Assembly: GCA_014190895.1 (NCBI GenBank)
Contig: BJGV01000009.1
Coordinates: 1-51,807, forward strand
Origin: Nitrosomonadaceae bacterium
Lineage (GTDB): Bacteria > Pseudomonadota > Gammaproteobacteria > Burkholderiales > Nitrosomonadaceae
Length of the DNA stretch: 51,807 nt
Direction of reading: 5' to 3'
The stretch's first letter is position 1; each line of letters opens with the position of its first letter. Of this stretch, positions 31,580 to 42,338 are shown piece after piece. Position numbers and translations under genes: made by a program. The notes below the pieces were generated by a model, which searched no databases, was not told the DNA's origin, and worked only from the letters and a program-made list of their open reading frames with translations.

Positions 31580-33883
31580 TTACTCATTTCTCTCTGGGAT
31601 TAAAACTTCCCGATTACCATTACTTTGCATGGCAGAAACAAGACCGGCTTTCTCCATTCCTTCAATTAGTCTTGCGGCACGATTATAACCGATGCGCAAA
31701 TGTCGCTGTACAAGTGAAATTGAAGCTCGGCGAGATTTTAGCACCATCGCAACTGCTTCGCTATAAAGCGGATCAGTCTCACTATCTTCTGATTTGATTA
31801 CCCCACTACTTTCACCCTCGCCGCTACTTTCTTCTGATAAATTAAATATCTCATCTACGTAACGGGGTTCGCCGTGAATCTTGAGATAATCCACTACTCG
31901 ATGTACTTCTTGATCGGCAACAAAAGCACCATGTACTCGTTGGGGATAACCGCTACCAGAGGACAGATAAAGCATATCACCTTGTCCTAACAAGGTTTCT
32001 GCACCCATTTGGTCGAGTATGGTGCGAGAATCTATTTTACTTGATACTTGGAATGCAATTCGTGTAGGAATATTAGCTTTAATGAGGCCAGTAATAACAT
32101 CCACAGAGGGCCGTTGAGTGGCAAGTAGTAAATGTATACCGGATGCGCGGGCTTTTTGTGCAAGCCTAGCAATTAACCATTCAACTTTCTTTCCTACGAC
32201 CATCATTAAATCTGCTAATTCATCTATAACTACTACAATCAGCGGCATTTCTTCTAAGAGTTCGGGCGCATCAGGCGTCACACTAAAAGGATTGGTAAGT
32301 GGATCAGAATTCTGAGCTGCATCGCGAATTTTTTGGTTGTAGCCACCGATATTTCGCACCCCCAGAGATGACATTAGCTTGTAGCGTCTCTCCATCTCTG
32401 CTACACACCAGCGAAGTGCGCTTGCCGCTTGGCGCATATCGGTTACCACGGGTGCTAGTAAATGTGGGATGCCTTCATAAATGGATAATTCAAGCATTTT
32501 TGGATCTACTAGAATCAGTCGCACTTGTTCGGGCGTGGCCTTGTAAATAATACTTAAAATCATGGCATTAATTGCCACTGATTTACCGGATCCAGTTGTT
32601 CCGGCTACAAGTACATGTGGCATTTTAATCAAATCGGCGACTACTGGATTCCCGCCAATATCTTTTCCTAGGGCGATTGTCAATGGCGAGATCATGTCGG
32701 CATAGGCTTTTGAACTGAGAATTTCTGACAGCCGCACTATCTGACGTTTTGGATTTGGAATTTCCAATCCCATGCTGGTTTTACCAGGAATAGTTTCAAC
32801 TACACGTATACTTGCTACCGAAAGTGATCGCGCCAAATCTTTTACTAAATTAAGAATCTGACTTCCTTTCACGCCCACTGCAGGCTCTATTTCATAACGG
32901 GTAATGATCGGTCCTGGATAGGCCGCTATAACTTTAACCTCAATGCCAAAATCAAGTAGTTTGCGTTCAATAAGACGCGAAGTGAATTCAAGTGTTTCCA
33001 TGGAGAGGCCCTCTACATCTTTTTTTGCTTCATCCAGGAGATGCAAAGGAGGCAAAGATGAGTCAAGTAGATCAACAAACAGAGGGACCTGTTTCTCTTG
33101 AATGACACGCGGTGATTTCAGGATCTCACCAACAGGTAGTGTGATATGTAGCGGAGGATAATCTTCAAGGCGCTTCTTCTCTGTTTCAACCAGCTCTTCA
33201 CGTTTTACCAGAGAAATTATACCCGCCTGCCGGTCTTGCCGGTCTTGCCAGTACCCCTGGATACTTGAATAACTATTTTCAATTAGTTCACCCAGTTTTT
33301 CCACAAAACGTAACCATGAGAGACCGGTGAACAAGCTCAGACTAATCGTGATTAGAGCCAGTAGAGCGAGTGTTGATCCAGTGAATCCTAATGCCTGAGA
33401 TAGATTTTTGCTGATTGTATTGCCCAGCATCCCCCCCGGTGTCTGAGGTAACGTGACACCAAGTGTATAAAATCGCAGCGCTTCAAGTCCGCTACTGGCA
33501 GCTAAGAGCGTTATAAAACCAGCAGCTGAAACAAACAACGAGCGTCGGTTAAACACCCCCCCCGAGGCATTAAGACGGCGATAGCTCCATAACACTAGAC
33601 AGAGGCATAACAAGACCCATAACCAAGCCGAGACGCCAAATAGATATAGCAGTAAATCGGATAACCATGCGCCCACATACCCACCAGGGTTCTGTACTAG
33701 AGCGCTACCAACATTGTGAGACCAACCGGAATCAGCACGATCATACCCATAGAATATTAATATCAAATACAACATCATACTTAACAGCGCAAGTGAAGTT
33801 GATTCGCGCAGCAAACCAATAATCTTGGGCGGTAGTGGATCTACACTTGGCTCTTTCATTATCTGTTTTTTTGTTGGAGTCAT
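31580..33883 (-). CDS. ftsK: DNA translocase FtsK
   Basis: Septal DNA pump that clears and resolves chromosome termini. The N-terminal domain has four membrane segments (between residues 30 and 195), followed by a short linker of about 60 residues. The motor domain has Walker A GTTGSGKS (428-435) and Walker [14 protein letters not shown], and a C-terminal gamma winged helix ends in [21 protein letters not shown]. It has 767 residues, the short-linker betaproteobacterial form. A 9-base tandem duplication near 33231-33250 encodes QDR twice in the linker. lolA follows after 23 bases. Confidence 0.97.
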   Translation of the reverse strand: MTPTKKQIMKEPSVDPLPPKIIGLLRESTSLALLSMMLYLILIFYGYDRADSGWSHNVGSALVQNPGGYVGAWLSDLLLYLFGVSAWLWVLLCLCLVLWSYRRLNASGGVFNRRSLFVSAAGFITLLAASSGLEALRFYTLGVTLPQTPGGMLGNTISKNLSQALGFTGSTLALLALITISLSLFTGLSWLRFVEKLGELIENSYSSIQGYWQDRQDRQAGIISLVKREELVETEKKRLEDYPPLHITLPVGEILKSPRVIQEKQVPLFVDLLDSSLPPLHLLDEAKKDVEGLSMETLEFTSRLIERKLLDFGIEVKVIAAYPGPIITRYEIEPAVGVKGSQILNLVKDLARSLSVASIRVVETIPGKTSMGLEIPNPKRQIVRLSEILSSKAYADMISPLTIALGKDIGGNPVVADLIKMPHVLVAGTTGSGKSVAINAMILSIIYKATPEQVRLILVDPKMLELSIYEGIPHLLAPVVTDMRQAASALRWCVAEMERRYKLMSSLGVRNIGGYNQKIRDAAQNSDPLTNPFSVTPDAPELLEEMPLIVVVIDELADLMMVVGKKVEWLIARLAQKARASGIHLLLATQRPSVDVITGLIKANIPTRIAFQVSSKIDSRTILDQMGAETLLGQGDMLYLSSGSGYPQRVHGAFVADQEVHRVVDYLKIHGEPRYVDEIFNLSEESSGEGESSGVIKSEDSETDPLYSEAVAMVLKSRRASISLVQRHLRIGYNRAARLIEGMEKAGLVSAMQSNGNREVLIPERNE

Positions 33884-34214
33884 GGATAGAGTTAGGGAGA
33901 GGAGTGAGGATTTGAGTTTTGATTATACAAGACAAGACAATGAAGGCAGATAAGTGTCAGTAAGATCTCGCAGGGTTTGGAAGAGCAAGTATTAACAATA
34001 CAGCCTTTTTTACCTACACAGGTTACATCAAGAGAGTCAATTTTGTGATTAGCAGAAAAAGTCATCCTATTTCTTAGCTCCCCATTTTTTATGATGCTTA
34101 CTAGAAAACTCGGAGTTTTTTTATAGTTTCTGTCCTGTTATTTTTTGATGAATCCAAGAGATTGAGAGGGGGCATTATTTATTTTACCATTCTATCAATG
34201 AATATGGAGATTAC
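33884..34214. other. Non-coding gap between glcF and ftsK
   Basis: This 331-base gap lies upstream of ftsK and downstream of glcF, both on the minus strand. I see no credible reading frame or remnant of trxB, which I would have expected to be a possible neighbour. A 6-bp stem with a CGG loop and a T-run occurs at 34105-34122 on the plus strand, but no plus-strand gene precedes it. Confidence 0.5.
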
Positions 34215-35480
34215 TCATACGTTAATAGAGTGGTGTAGTTTCTCATCGAGCATCTCTATCCAATGTTTAACCGGCACTGCCGCAACACCCCTCAGGTGTA
34301 TTAGGCAACCAATGTTAGCGGTGACGATTTGAGAAAGATCATCAGATTCGAGCGCCACAATTTTATTTCTTAATAATTGTTGCGATAATTGTGGTTGTAG
34401 AATCGAATAAGTTCCTGCTGCACCGCAACAGAGATGAGAATCCTGAGGGACAATCAAATCAAAGTCCGCAGCAGCCATAATCTTTTCCACGATACCATTG
34501 ATTTGTAGGCCATGTTGCAGGGTGCAAGGAGAATGGAATGATAACCTAGTCTTTTTGTTACCGGGTGTTGGTTTGTTGTAGAGAATTAATGCCATATTGT
34601 TTTCGGCATTAATGATTTCACTAATGTCCCTAGCCATCCCTGAGATGCAAGCCGCTTTCTCTGCATAGACGGGATCATGTTTTAAGAGATGCCCATACTC
34701 TTTGACAGTCACTCCACAACCACTAGCAGTTATGATAATAGCCTCAACTTTTTGTTTTGTCTCGTTTTTAATGTACGGCCACCAAGCATCTACATTGCGA
34801 CGCATGTACCCCAACCCTTCTTGTTGAGCGCCGAGGTGGTAAGAAACTGCGCCGCAACAACTTTCATTTTCTGCTTGAATAAGTGATATACCAAATCTAT
34901 CCAGTACCCTTGCAGTTGCTGAGTTGATATTCGGAGCTAGTACTGACTGTACACAACCATTTAAAATCAGCATTTTACGTGTATGCTTTTCTGACGGCCA
35001 TGCCCCAGCATTTTTGATTTTTGACGGCACTGAATTTTTAAGTTTTTTCGGCAATAGCGGTCGAAGAAATCGTCCTAATTTAAGCAACAATTTAAGGGTA
35101 CTTGTTTTAGATAGTACTTGGCGTAGTGTATATCTTTTGGTGCCTGCTATTAATTTACGTCCGGCCTGTTTTTCAACGATATTTCGACCAATATCCAACA
35201 GTCGACCATAGCGCACACCAGAAGGACAGACTGTCTCACAAGCTAGACAAGTAAGACAGCGATCCAAATGTAGTTGAGTTTTGTCTGTGACGGGCTGACC
35301 CTCCAACACTTGTTTTATAAGATAAATGCGTCCGCGGGGACTATCTAACTCGTCACCCAACAACTGATAAGTTGGACAAGCAGAGAGGCAGAATCCACAG
35401 TGAACGCAATTTCGTATTATGGCTTCGGCCTCTTGGCCATCAGAGGAATTTTTGATGAGATCAGTGAGGTTAGTTTGCAC
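34215..35480 (-). CDS. glcF: Glycolate oxidase iron-sulfur subunit
   Basis: Iron-sulfur subunit of the three-part glycolate oxidase that turns glycolate into glyoxylate and passes electrons to the respiratory chain. Two 4Fe-4S motifs are at the N-terminus (CVHCGFCLSACP near residue 25 and CLTCLACETVCP near 75). Two CCG domains (SCCGAVSYHLG and LCCGAAGTYS) form the C-terminal half. It has 421 residues. It is the last gene of glcD-glcE-glcF, four bases after glcE. Confidence 0.96.
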   Translation of the reverse strand: MQTNLTDLIKNSSDGQEAEAIIRNCVHCGFCLSACPTYQLLGDELDSPRGRIYLIKQVLEGQPVTDKTQLHLDRCLTCLACETVCPSGVRYGRLLDIGRNIVEKQAGRKLIAGTKRYTLRQVLSKTSTLKLLLKLGRFLRPLLPKKLKNSVPSKIKNAGAWPSEKHTRKMLILNGCVQSVLAPNINSATARVLDRFGISLIQAENESCCGAVSYHLGAQQEGLGYMRRNVDAWWPYIKNETKQKVEAIIITASGCGVTVKEYGHLLKHDPVYAEKAACISGMARDISEIINAENNMALILYNKPTPGNKKTRLSFHSPCTLQHGLQINGIVEKIMAAADFDLIVPQDSHLCCGAAGTYSILQPQLSQQLLRNKIVALESDDLSQIVTANIGCLIHLRGVAAVPVKHWIEMLDEKLHHSINV

Positions 35481-35484
35481 TGTC

Positions 35485-36558
35485 CTATAGTCCTTGGTAT
35501 GTACGACCAGGGTTTAATATCCCCATGGGGTCGAATATCTTTTTTAGGCGCCGATGGATTCTTTCCATCTCTGGTGCAAGAGGGTGAAACACAGAAGAAG
35601 ATTGTCTATTATTACGAAATAATGTAGCGTGCCCACCAGCAGTCTCTGCTGTTACTCGCAAAATATCTTCGGTTGTATTTACATTACATATCAACCATCG
35701 TAGTGCACCACCCCATTCAATTAGTTGTTGTTCAGATGATAATAATGGCGGAGTACTAGATTTTATGGATAAGCGCCAGAGCGGCGCGTTAGATTGAAAG
35801 AATGCGTGGGTCTGTTCGCGTATGGATTCCCAGAAAACAGAATCCTCGATAACTTTTTCGCCACCTAATTTCTTAGAAGCTGCATGTACTGCAGACTCGG
35901 CACCAGAGAGTCTCAATGTTAACTCATTATTATAGAAACAAGTGGCAGAAATAGGCAGTGGTTTGCTTGCCCATATGTTCATTTCTTTGATAGCATCAGA
36001 TTCTTTCATTTCCATACGTAGAGTCAACTCAACTCGTGGTAGCGGTAGTACTTTAAGTGAGATCTCTAGTAGCAAACCAAGTGTTCCCATTGACCCTGTC
36101 ATTAAACGTGAGATATCGTAGCCAGCAACATTTTTCATAACTTGCCCACCAAAACGCAAGTCATTTCCTTTGCCATCAAGCATACGCACCCCTAGTACAA
36201 AATCACGTGCTGCACCAACAGATGCTCGACGCGGACCAGCTAATCCACTAGCAATGCAACCTCCAAGAGTGGCAGTAGAACCAAAATATGGCGGTTCGAA
36301 GGCCAACATTTGATTACGTGCATTTAATTCTGTTTCCAGATCAATTAAACGAGTGCCAGCACGAGCAGTCAAGACTAATTCAGCTGGATCGTAGTCTACA
36401 ATACCGGAATATACTGTTGTATTAAGAATTTCACCCTCTTGTTTATTAGTGTAGTTACCATAGAAATCCTTGCACCCCCCACCTCGTATGTACAGCGGTG
36501 TTCTATTCTTAGCTGCAACATGAATGATGTCGATAAACTGGTCAATAAAATGTTGCAT
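35485..36558 (-). CDS. glcE: Glycolate oxidase FAD-binding subunit GlcE
   Basis: Second FAD-binding subunit of glycolate oxidase. It is an FAD_binding_4-type protein with PLYIRGGGCKDFYG, LGGCIASGLAGPRRASVGAARD and GGQVMKNVAGYDISRLMTGSMGTLG. The C-terminus FDPMGILNPGRTYQGL matches the FAD-linked oxidase family. It has 357 residues, the usual size for GlcE and shorter than GlcD. It lies between glcD and glcF on the same strand. Confidence 0.95.
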   Translation of the reverse strand: MQHFIDQFIDIIHVAAKNRTPLYIRGGGCKDFYGNYTNKQEGEILNTTVYSGIVDYDPAELVLTARAGTRLIDLETELNARNQMLAFEPPYFGSTATLGGCIASGLAGPRRASVGAARDFVLGVRMLDGKGNDLRFGGQVMKNVAGYDISRLMTGSMGTLGLLLEISLKVLPLPRVELTLRMEMKESDAIKEMNIWASKPLPISATCFYNNELTLRLSGAESAVHAASKKLGGEKVIEDSVFWESIREQTHAFFQSNAPLWRLSIKSSTPPLLSSEQQLIEWGGALRWLICNVNTTEDILRVTAETAGGHATLFRNNRQSSSVFHPLAPEMERIHRRLKKIFDPMGILNPGRTYQGL

Positions 36559-36601
36559 ATTTTTTATTGTGGAATGTGATGCTAGTAACTGAAGTAGTTA
36601 T

Positions 36602-38056
36602 TTAGAATCTAGGCAATTCTGGGAATTTATTGTTAATTTTATGTACATGCATTGCGCCATGTTCTGCACAGCGACGTAGAGTCGGCACTGCTTTCCCAGG
36701 ATTTAGTAATCCATCTGGATCAAATGCTGCTTTGACGGCATGAAACACTTCTAATTCAGAAGTCTTGAATTGAGAGCACATTTGATTAATCTTTTCTATA
36801 CCCACACCATGTTCCCCGGTAATGGTTCCCCCCACTTGAATGCACATTTCAAGTATTTTCGCACCAAATTCTTCTGCTTTCTTGAGTTGGTCTGGCAGAT
36901 TTGCATCGTATAGTATTAAAGGGTGTAAATTTCCATCGCCAGCGTGAAATACATTCATACAGCGTAAATTATACTCCGTAGAAAGTTTCTCAATAATGTT
37001 TAGCACATGTGCAAGATTTTTGCGCGGAATGGTACCATCCATACAGTAGTAGTCTGGCGAAATTCGACCTGCTGCAGGGAATGCAGCTTTGCGCCCAGCC
37101 CAGAACATGAGTCGCTCAGTTTCGTTGCTGGATATTTTAATTTCTATTGCACCACTTTCCTCCATAATTTCACTGATACGTTGTATTTCTTCAGTCACCT
37201 CCTCTGCTGTTCCATCAGATTCACACAATAGAATCGCCGTAGCTTCAAGGTTATAACCAGCGTGCACATACCCCTCTACTGCATGAATAGCAATTTTATC
37301 CATCATTTCCATACCGGCGGGAATGATGCCTGCACCAATTACATTCGCTACAGCGTTACCCGCTTTACGGATATCGTCAAAAGCCACCATAACAACCTGA
37401 GCTTTCTCCGGCTTAGGAATAAGTTTCACAGTAACCTCAGTGATGATACCTAGCATACCTTCGCTGCCAGTTATGAGCGCCAGTAGATCATAGCCTGGGG
37501 TGTCTAGACCAGAACTTCCAATTTCAAGGCATTTACCCTCAATAGTTATTACCCGTAACTTGAGAATGTTGTGTACTGTGAGCCCATATTTAAGACAGTG
37601 TATCCCCCCAGAATTCTCTGCCACATTGCCACCAATTGAACAAGCAATTTGTGAGGAAGGATCTGGCGCGTAATACAACCCGTATGATTCCGCTGCTTTA
37701 CTTATATTAAGATTCTGTACCCCTGGCTGCACTCGTGCAGTACGTGTAACCGGATCAATTTCAAGTATATCTTTTAATTTGACAAGTGATAATAGTATAC
37801 CTTCTGCATGAGGCAGAGCACCACCGGACAGCCCAGTCCCGGCTCCCCGTGCGACTACAGGAATCTTTGATTCGTGACAGATCTGAAGAATTTTTATCAC
37901 TTCTTTTTCAGTTTGCGGCAGAACTACAATCATTGGTATTTGTCGATAAGCTGACAGACCATCGCACTCATAAGGCCTCGTGTCTTCTGCTTTATACAGT
38001 ACTGCATCAGGTGGTAGGAAAACTTTCAGGCTATTGACAAGTTCCGGATAATGCAT
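36602..38056 (-). CDS. glcD: Glycolate oxidase catalytic FAD subunit GlcD
   Basis: Flavin-containing catalytic subunit of glycolate oxidase. FAD-binding region PVVARGAGTGLSGGALPH and ACSIGGNVAENSGGIHCLKYG, and C-terminal FAD-linked oxidase landmarks NVFHAGDGNLHPLI, GTITGEHGVGIEK and FDPDGLLNPGKAVP. It has 484 residues. First gene of the glcDEF operon. A glycolate oxidase suggests salvage of phosphoglycolate from an oxygenase side reaction or growth on excreted glycolate. Confidence 0.96.
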   Translation of the reverse strand: MHYPELVNSLKVFLPPDAVLYKAEDTRPYECDGLSAYRQIPMIVVLPQTEKEVIKILQICHESKIPVVARGAGTGLSGGALPHAEGILLSLVKLKDILEIDPVTRTARVQPGVQNLNISKAAESYGLYYAPDPSSQIACSIGGNVAENSGGIHCLKYGLTVHNILKLRVITIEGKCLEIGSSGLDTPGYDLLALITGSEGMLGIITEVTVKLIPKPEKAQVVMVAFDDIRKAGNAVANVIGAGIIPAGMEMMDKIAIHAVEGYVHAGYNLEATAILLCESDGTAEEVTEEIQRISEIMEESGAIEIKISSNETERLMFWAGRKAAFPAAGRISPDYYCMDGTIPRKNLAHVLNIIEKLSTEYNLRCMNVFHAGDGNLHPLILYDANLPDQLKKAEEFGAKILEMCIQVGGTITGEHGVGIEKINQMCSQFKTSELEVFHAVKAAFDPDGLLNPGKAVPTLRRCAEHGAMHVHKINNKFPELPRF

Positions 38057-38123
38057 AAATTTAATCTATTAAGTCCAAAATTTTTAAATTTTTTTAACAG
38101 TGCTTCGCCAATGCGTAACTACT

Positions 38124-38996
38124 TTATTTAAATAATCGAGCCAATTCTGTTCCCGGATCTTCGGCTCGCATTAAAGCTTCTCCTACTAGGAAAGCATTGA
38201 CATGATAGCTGCGCATCAAGGCAACATCAGTAGGTGCAAGTATGCCGCTTTCAGTGACCACAATACGCTCACTTGACAATTTAATTTCATTTGACGGAAT
38301 CCTGTTCTCCGAAGAAACAGTATTGAGAAGTTTTAAAGTAGTATCTAATCGTGTTTCAAAAGTATGTAAATTGCGGTTGTTAATGCCAATTAGAGGAGTA
38401 TTTAGTTGTAACGCAAGCTCTAGTTCCTCTTTATTATGAACTTCTACCAATACTGCCATTCCAAGAGAACAAGCAAGAGACTCAAATTTAAGCATTTTAG
38501 TGACTATCTCACGTTCCTTGATCTTCTCCTCTTTTAGCAAAGGAAGCGCCAAAAAAGTCGCAACGATAAGTAAGATACAGTCTGCTCCCATGGCCCGCGC
38601 TTCTAGAATTTGATATTCGTCTACTATAAAATCCTTGCGTAGCACTGGTAAATTACAAACAGCGCGAGCTTGTTTTAGGTACTCTGTGCTACCTTGAAAA
38701 AATTTTTCATCTGTGAGCACGGATAAGCAAGTTGCGCCATGTAATGCGTAACTTATCGCAATGGCAGCAGGGTCAAAATTTTTTCGTAATACACCTCTAC
38801 TGGGACTAGCCTTCTTTATCTCTGCAATTACCGCCGATTCTCCCGCGGCAATTTTATGACGGATAGCATTAATGAAATCTCTTGGCGGCGTAGAGATCTC
38901 TGCTTCCATACTAACATCGGTGATAGATTTTACATTTTTTGCGGCGACAACTTCTTCTATTTTTGTGGCAAGAATTTTTTTTAAAATATCAGACAT
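38124..38996 (-). CDS. trpC: Indole-3-glycerol phosphate synthase
   Basis: TIM-barrel enzyme of tryptophan synthesis. Motifs: [16 protein letters not shown] at the N-terminus, [21 protein letters not shown], the catalytic [32 protein letters not shown] and VVTESGI. The frame continues 5 codons upstream to 39011, but the ATG at 38996 gives the usual start. At 290 residues it exceeds the usual 260-270, because of two expansions: Lys/Glu-rich after LLIVATFLA, and Ser/Asn-rich between LKLLNTV and ERIVVTESG. Confidence 0.95.
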   Translation of the reverse strand: MSDILKKILATKIEEVVAAKNVKSITDVSMEAEISTPPRDFINAIRHKIAAGESAVIAEIKKASPSRGVLRKNFDPAAIAISYALHGATCLSVLTDEKFFQGSTEYLKQARAVCNLPVLRKDFIVDEYQILEARAMGADCILLIVATFLALPLLKEEKIKEREIVTKMLKFESLACSLGMAVLVEVHNKEELELALQLNTPLIGINNRNLHTFETRLDTTLKLLNTVSSENRIPSNEIKLSSERIVVTESGILAPTDVALMRSYHVNAFLVGEALMRAEDPGTELARLFK

Positions 38997-39199
38997 ATTA
39001 AAGAATTCCATGCATAAATTTAATCTCTTGAGCGATCAAGTTCCTACAAAATAAGAATTAGACTCCGTGCTTTATTTTATAGAACGCAGAAGATACTTTC
39101 TGTAAGAGTAAAAGTTATGATTTAAGATGAGCTCAACTTATTTTTTTGTAACTAAAAGAATTAGAATTTATATTCACTATATTTTTTATTCTAGAAAAT

Positions 39200-40216
39200 T
39201 TATTTGTTAGTAAAGTCCACTAATTCTTGCAATTTTTGCATGGCCTTACCACTTTTTATTGCTATGCGTGCCTCTTCGAGGCCTTGTTCAAGAGATTTCA
39301 CTATACCGGAAACATAAATTGCCGCTCCTGCGTTAAGCAACACTACATCTAACGGAGGTCCAGGTTTGTTTTCTAGCACTGATAACAGCATATTTTTTGA
39401 TTGAATGCGATCCATAACTTGAATCGTTTCAATAGTAGATATTTGCATACCAAAGTTTTCTGGTCTGATAAAGTATTCTGTTATTTTTCCATGCCGGAGC
39501 TCTCCTATTTTAGTCTCACCTGTGATAGTAATTTCATCCAAACCATCTTGACCGCATACCACCATTGCATGGCGACTACCAAGTTGTTGTAGCGCATGTG
39601 TTAGCATTTCAACAAGTTTGGAATCAAAAACACCAAGCACCTGATTTTTTGCTTCAGCAGGATTAGTTAAGGGCCCTAAAATGTTAAATAGGGTGCGTAC
39701 CCCTAATTCCTGTCGTACTGGCATTGCATATTTCATAGCACTATGGAAATTAGGAGCGAACATAAAGCCGACACCAATTTTACTAATGGCTTTAGTTACT
39801 TGTTGCGGTGTTTGATTAAGATTGACGCCAAGCATCTCAAGCACATCAGCGCTGCCAGACTTACTAGAAACAGACCCTCCTCCGTGTTTGGCGACAGATG
39901 CTCCAGCAGCAGCAGCAACAAATGCAGAAGCGGTGGAAATATTAAAAGTATGTTTAGCATCCCCACCGGTGCCACAAGTATCTACTAGATGTGAGCGATC
40001 AGAGATCTCCACCCGAGTAACAAACTCACGCATTACTTGTGCGGCAGCAACAATCTCAACAATATTTTCCCCTCTAACTCTTAGCCCACTGAGAATGGCA
40101 GAGATTATTACGGGAGAAAAATTTCCACTCATTAGTTGACGCATGATCGATAGCATCTCATCATGAGAGATCTGACGGCGCTCAATTATTCTAGTTAGAA
40201 TTTCTTGTGGGTTCAT
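39200..40216 (-). CDS. trpD: Anthranilate phosphoribosyltransferase
   Basis: Transfers phosphoribosyl from PRPP to anthranilate. The PRPP-binding DTCGTGGDAKHTFNIST (about residues 80-96), AKHGGGSVSSKSGSADVLE and RTLFNILGPLTNPA are diagnostic. It has 338 residues. It lies 16 bases after trpG and 203 bases before the preferred trpC start, an AT-rich gap with no other gene. Confidence 0.97.
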   Translation of the reverse strand: MNPQEILTRIIERRQISHDEMLSIMRQLMSGNFSPVIISAILSGLRVRGENIVEIVAAAQVMREFVTRVEISDRSHLVDTCGTGGDAKHTFNISTASAFVAAAAGASVAKHGGGSVSSKSGSADVLEMLGVNLNQTPQQVTKAISKIGVGFMFAPNFHSAMKYAMPVRQELGVRTLFNILGPLTNPAEAKNQVLGVFDSKLVEMLTHALQQLGSRHAMVVCGQDGLDEITITGETKIGELRHGKITEYFIRPENFGMQISTIETIQVMDRIQSKNMLLSVLENKPGPPLDVVLLNAGAAIYVSGIVKSLEQGLEEARIAIKSGKAMQKLQELVDFTNK

Positions 40217-40232
40217 AATTTCATCTTTTCAT

Positions 40233-40820
40233 TTATTGCTTGTTTTTTGGCGCGACTCCCTGAGCAAGAAAGTTCTTTAAAAGTTCTTTTCCATAATTAG
40301 TCAGAATAGATTCAGGATGAAATTGAACACCCTGAACTGCAAAAACTTTATGACGAACGCCCATAATTTCACCATCTTCGGTCCATGCAGTGATTTCAAG
40401 ACAGTCCGGCAGACTCTCTCGTTCTATGGCAAGAGAGTGATAACGGATAGCTGTAAATGGGCTGGGTAAGCCATGAAACACACCGGTGTTATTGTGGAAA
40501 ATTGGCGAGGTCTTGCCATGCATTAGATGCTTAGCATGAACAATTTCACTACCAAAGGCATGACCTATACTTTGGTGACCAAGACATACGCCCAGTATAG
40601 GAAACTTATGACCATAATGCTGAATTAACGACACCGATATCCCCGCCTTTTTTGGCGTACAAGGCCCTGGAGAAATTACAATATGCGAAGGTTTTAACTG
40701 AGAAATTTCATCTAGTGTAATCTTATCGTTGCGAAATACTAAAACCTCTTCGCCCAATTCTCCAAAATACTGCACTAAGTTGTAAGTAAAAGAGTCGTAA
40801 TTATCGATCATCAATAGCAT
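40233..40820 (-). CDS. trpG: Anthranilate synthase glutamine amidotransferase component
   Basis: Class I glutamine amidotransferase supplying ammonia to TrpE (or to PabB, if shared). Catalytic triad C79 (GVCLGHQ), H168 and E170 (VQFHPES); N-terminal [20 protein letters not shown] is typical. It has 195 residues. It is first in the trpG-trpD-trpC set here; the partner trpE, which commonly lies upstream, is not in the window. Confidence 0.96.
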   Translation of the reverse strand: MLLMIDNYDSFTYNLVQYFGELGEEVLVFRNDKITLDEISQLKPSHIVISPGPCTPKKAGISVSLIQHYGHKFPILGVCLGHQSIGHAFGSEIVHAKHLMHGKTSPIFHNNTGVFHGLPSPFTAIRYHSLAIERESLPDCLEITAWTEDGEIMGVRHKVFAVQGVQFHPESILTNYGKELLKNFLAQGVAPKNKQ

Positions 40821-41078
40821 AATTGCATTAACCTATTGAATTATATATTACTGCTATCGTTTAATATCATTGGATACCCGCCTATATACCAGCTTTTAAG
40901 AATGCTATCCTTGGATAAAGAGGTAAAAAAATAGCTATTAATTATACATTAGAAACCCAATAGTTGGTGGGACGCTAGCAAGCAAATAACAGGCATATTG
41001 TGGAATAATTCAGAATAATAAAAGTGAAAAATACCCATATACAATCGGCCATTTGCCAATGATTTAATAATATCTCAC

Positions 41079-41106
41079 GTATTTCATATTAAGTATTTCA
41101 TATTAA
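41079..41106. repeat. 14-bp tandem duplication at the decarboxylase stop codon
   Basis: GTATTTCATATTAA occurs twice back to back (41079-41092 and 41093-41106). The second copy contains the stop codon of the minus-strand decarboxylase gene, so the duplication lies just outside its coding end and does not alter the protein. Confidence 0.85.
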
Positions 41107-42338
41107 ATCAAGATTTCTGGTGGGATAGGGTGATTAAGAAAAGCTGTTGGACTGGAAGTAAGTCCGTAAGCACCAGATTGAAACACAACAATTAAATCTC
41201 CAATCTGAGCCTTGGTCATTTCCATCTCGTCTATTAATAAATCCAGTGGCGTGCACAATCGACCCACTATGGAGACAGTCTCTCTTTCTGTGCCCTCTAC
41301 CCTGTTGCCAAGGACGACAGGATAATTCTTTCGTATCACTTGTCCAAAATTACCGGAAGCAGCAAGATGATGATGCAAGCCGCCGTCAGTCAATAAAAAT
41401 ACTTTTCCTCGGGATATTTTTCGTTCCAGCACGCGGCATACATAAATACCTGCTTCTGCTACAAAGTATCGACCAAGTTCAAGCGCAATTTTTGTTTCAG
41501 GGAGTTGTTGTTTTATATTTTTTAATAACCGATATAAATTTTCACCGATTGACATTAAATCCAGCGCCTGGTCTCCTGGAAAATAAGGGACGCCAAAGCC
41601 CCCGCCGATATTTATAAGACGAGCTGGACTAGGAGCATCTTGGGCGAGACGCATGCCGAGTTGTAAAGTTTTCTCATGAGATTCTTGGATAGCCTCTGCT
41701 TTTAGGCTTTGTGAACCACTAAAAATATGGAATCCTTCAAAATCTAAACCAAGCTCATCAATTCGAGTAAGCATAGCGGGAACGCGCTCAGAGTCCACGC
41801 CAAACTGCCTTGATCCGCCCCCCATTTTTACACTGGACGACCTAAGTTCAAAGTTTGGATTAACACGAACGGCCACTTTTGGACATATCCCAAGATACTG
41901 GCCAAGATTAGCGACACATTCCATTTCCTGCTCTGACTCCATGTTTAAGATAATGCCGGCAGCAATGGCGCAGGATAGTTCATTTCTGCCCTTTCCTGGT
42001 CCAGCAAAACTAATGAGATTCGGAGGCATTGGAGTATTAAGTGCGACCTGCATTTCTCCTACTGACGCCACATCAATTCCATCTACTAAGCCAGACATAT
42101 GTTGCACAACAGCAGGCATAGGGTTGGCTTTCATGGAATAATGAAGGCGAATTTCTGGGGGCAGACAAGTACGAAGAAGAGTCACACGTTCTGTAATCAA
42201 TTGGCGATCATAAGCGTAGAATGGTGTTGCACCTACCCGCTGGGCTAATTGAGTGAGCGGCATACCTCCCACCTGAAGACAATTATCGTGTATTGGGAAC
42301 TGAGTCATGAGCAAGTGCTTGGGGTAGATGTTATTCAT
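41103..42338 (-). CDS. PLP-dependent decarboxylase, exosortase A system-associated type
   Basis: Alanine-racemase-fold, group IV (LysA-like) decarboxylase. The PLP lysine is K70 (HYSMKANPMPAVV); GIDVASVGEMQVAL, SVKMGGGSRQFG, INIGGGFGVPY and ELGRYFVAEAGIY follow. Its closest resemblance is to the decarboxylase family found beside exosortase A and PEP-CTERM exopolysaccharide genes rather than to biosynthetic LysA. It has 411 residues; an alternative start is M11. The substrate is unknown. Its ATG overlaps the ligase stop by 4 bases, implying translational coupling. Confidence 0.85.
   Translation of the reverse strand: MNNIYPKHLLMTQFPIHDNCLQVGGMPLTQLAQRVGATPFYAYDRQLITERVTLLRTCLPPEIRLHYSMKANPMPAVVQHMSGLVDGIDVASVGEMQVALNTPMPPNLISFAGPGKGRNELSCAIAAGIILNMESEQEMECVANLGQYLGICPKVAVRVNPNFELRSSSVKMGGGSRQFGVDSERVPAMLTRIDELGLDFEGFHIFSGSQSLKAEAIQESHEKTLQLGMRLAQDAPSPARLINIGGGFGVPYFPGDQALDLMSIGENLYRLLKNIKQQLPETKIALELGRYFVAEAGIYVCRVLERKISRGKVFLLTDGGLHHHLAASGNFGQVIRKNYPVVLGNRVEGTERETVSIVGRLCTPLDLLIDEMEMTKAQIGDLIVVFQSGAYGLTSSPTAFLNHPIPPEILI

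Noticed and set aside
33231-33250. Tandem 9-bp repeat in ftsK
   Set aside because: A simple duplication of three codons (QDR) in the linker; not a functional element.
34105-34122. Hairpin with T-run in the glcF-ftsK gap
   Set aside because: Only a 6-bp stem with a 3-base loop, and no plus-strand gene precedes it.
36291-36300. GGTTCGAA, a tRNA T-loop-like string
   Set aside because: It lies inside glcE with no cloverleaf around it; no tRNA gene found in the window.
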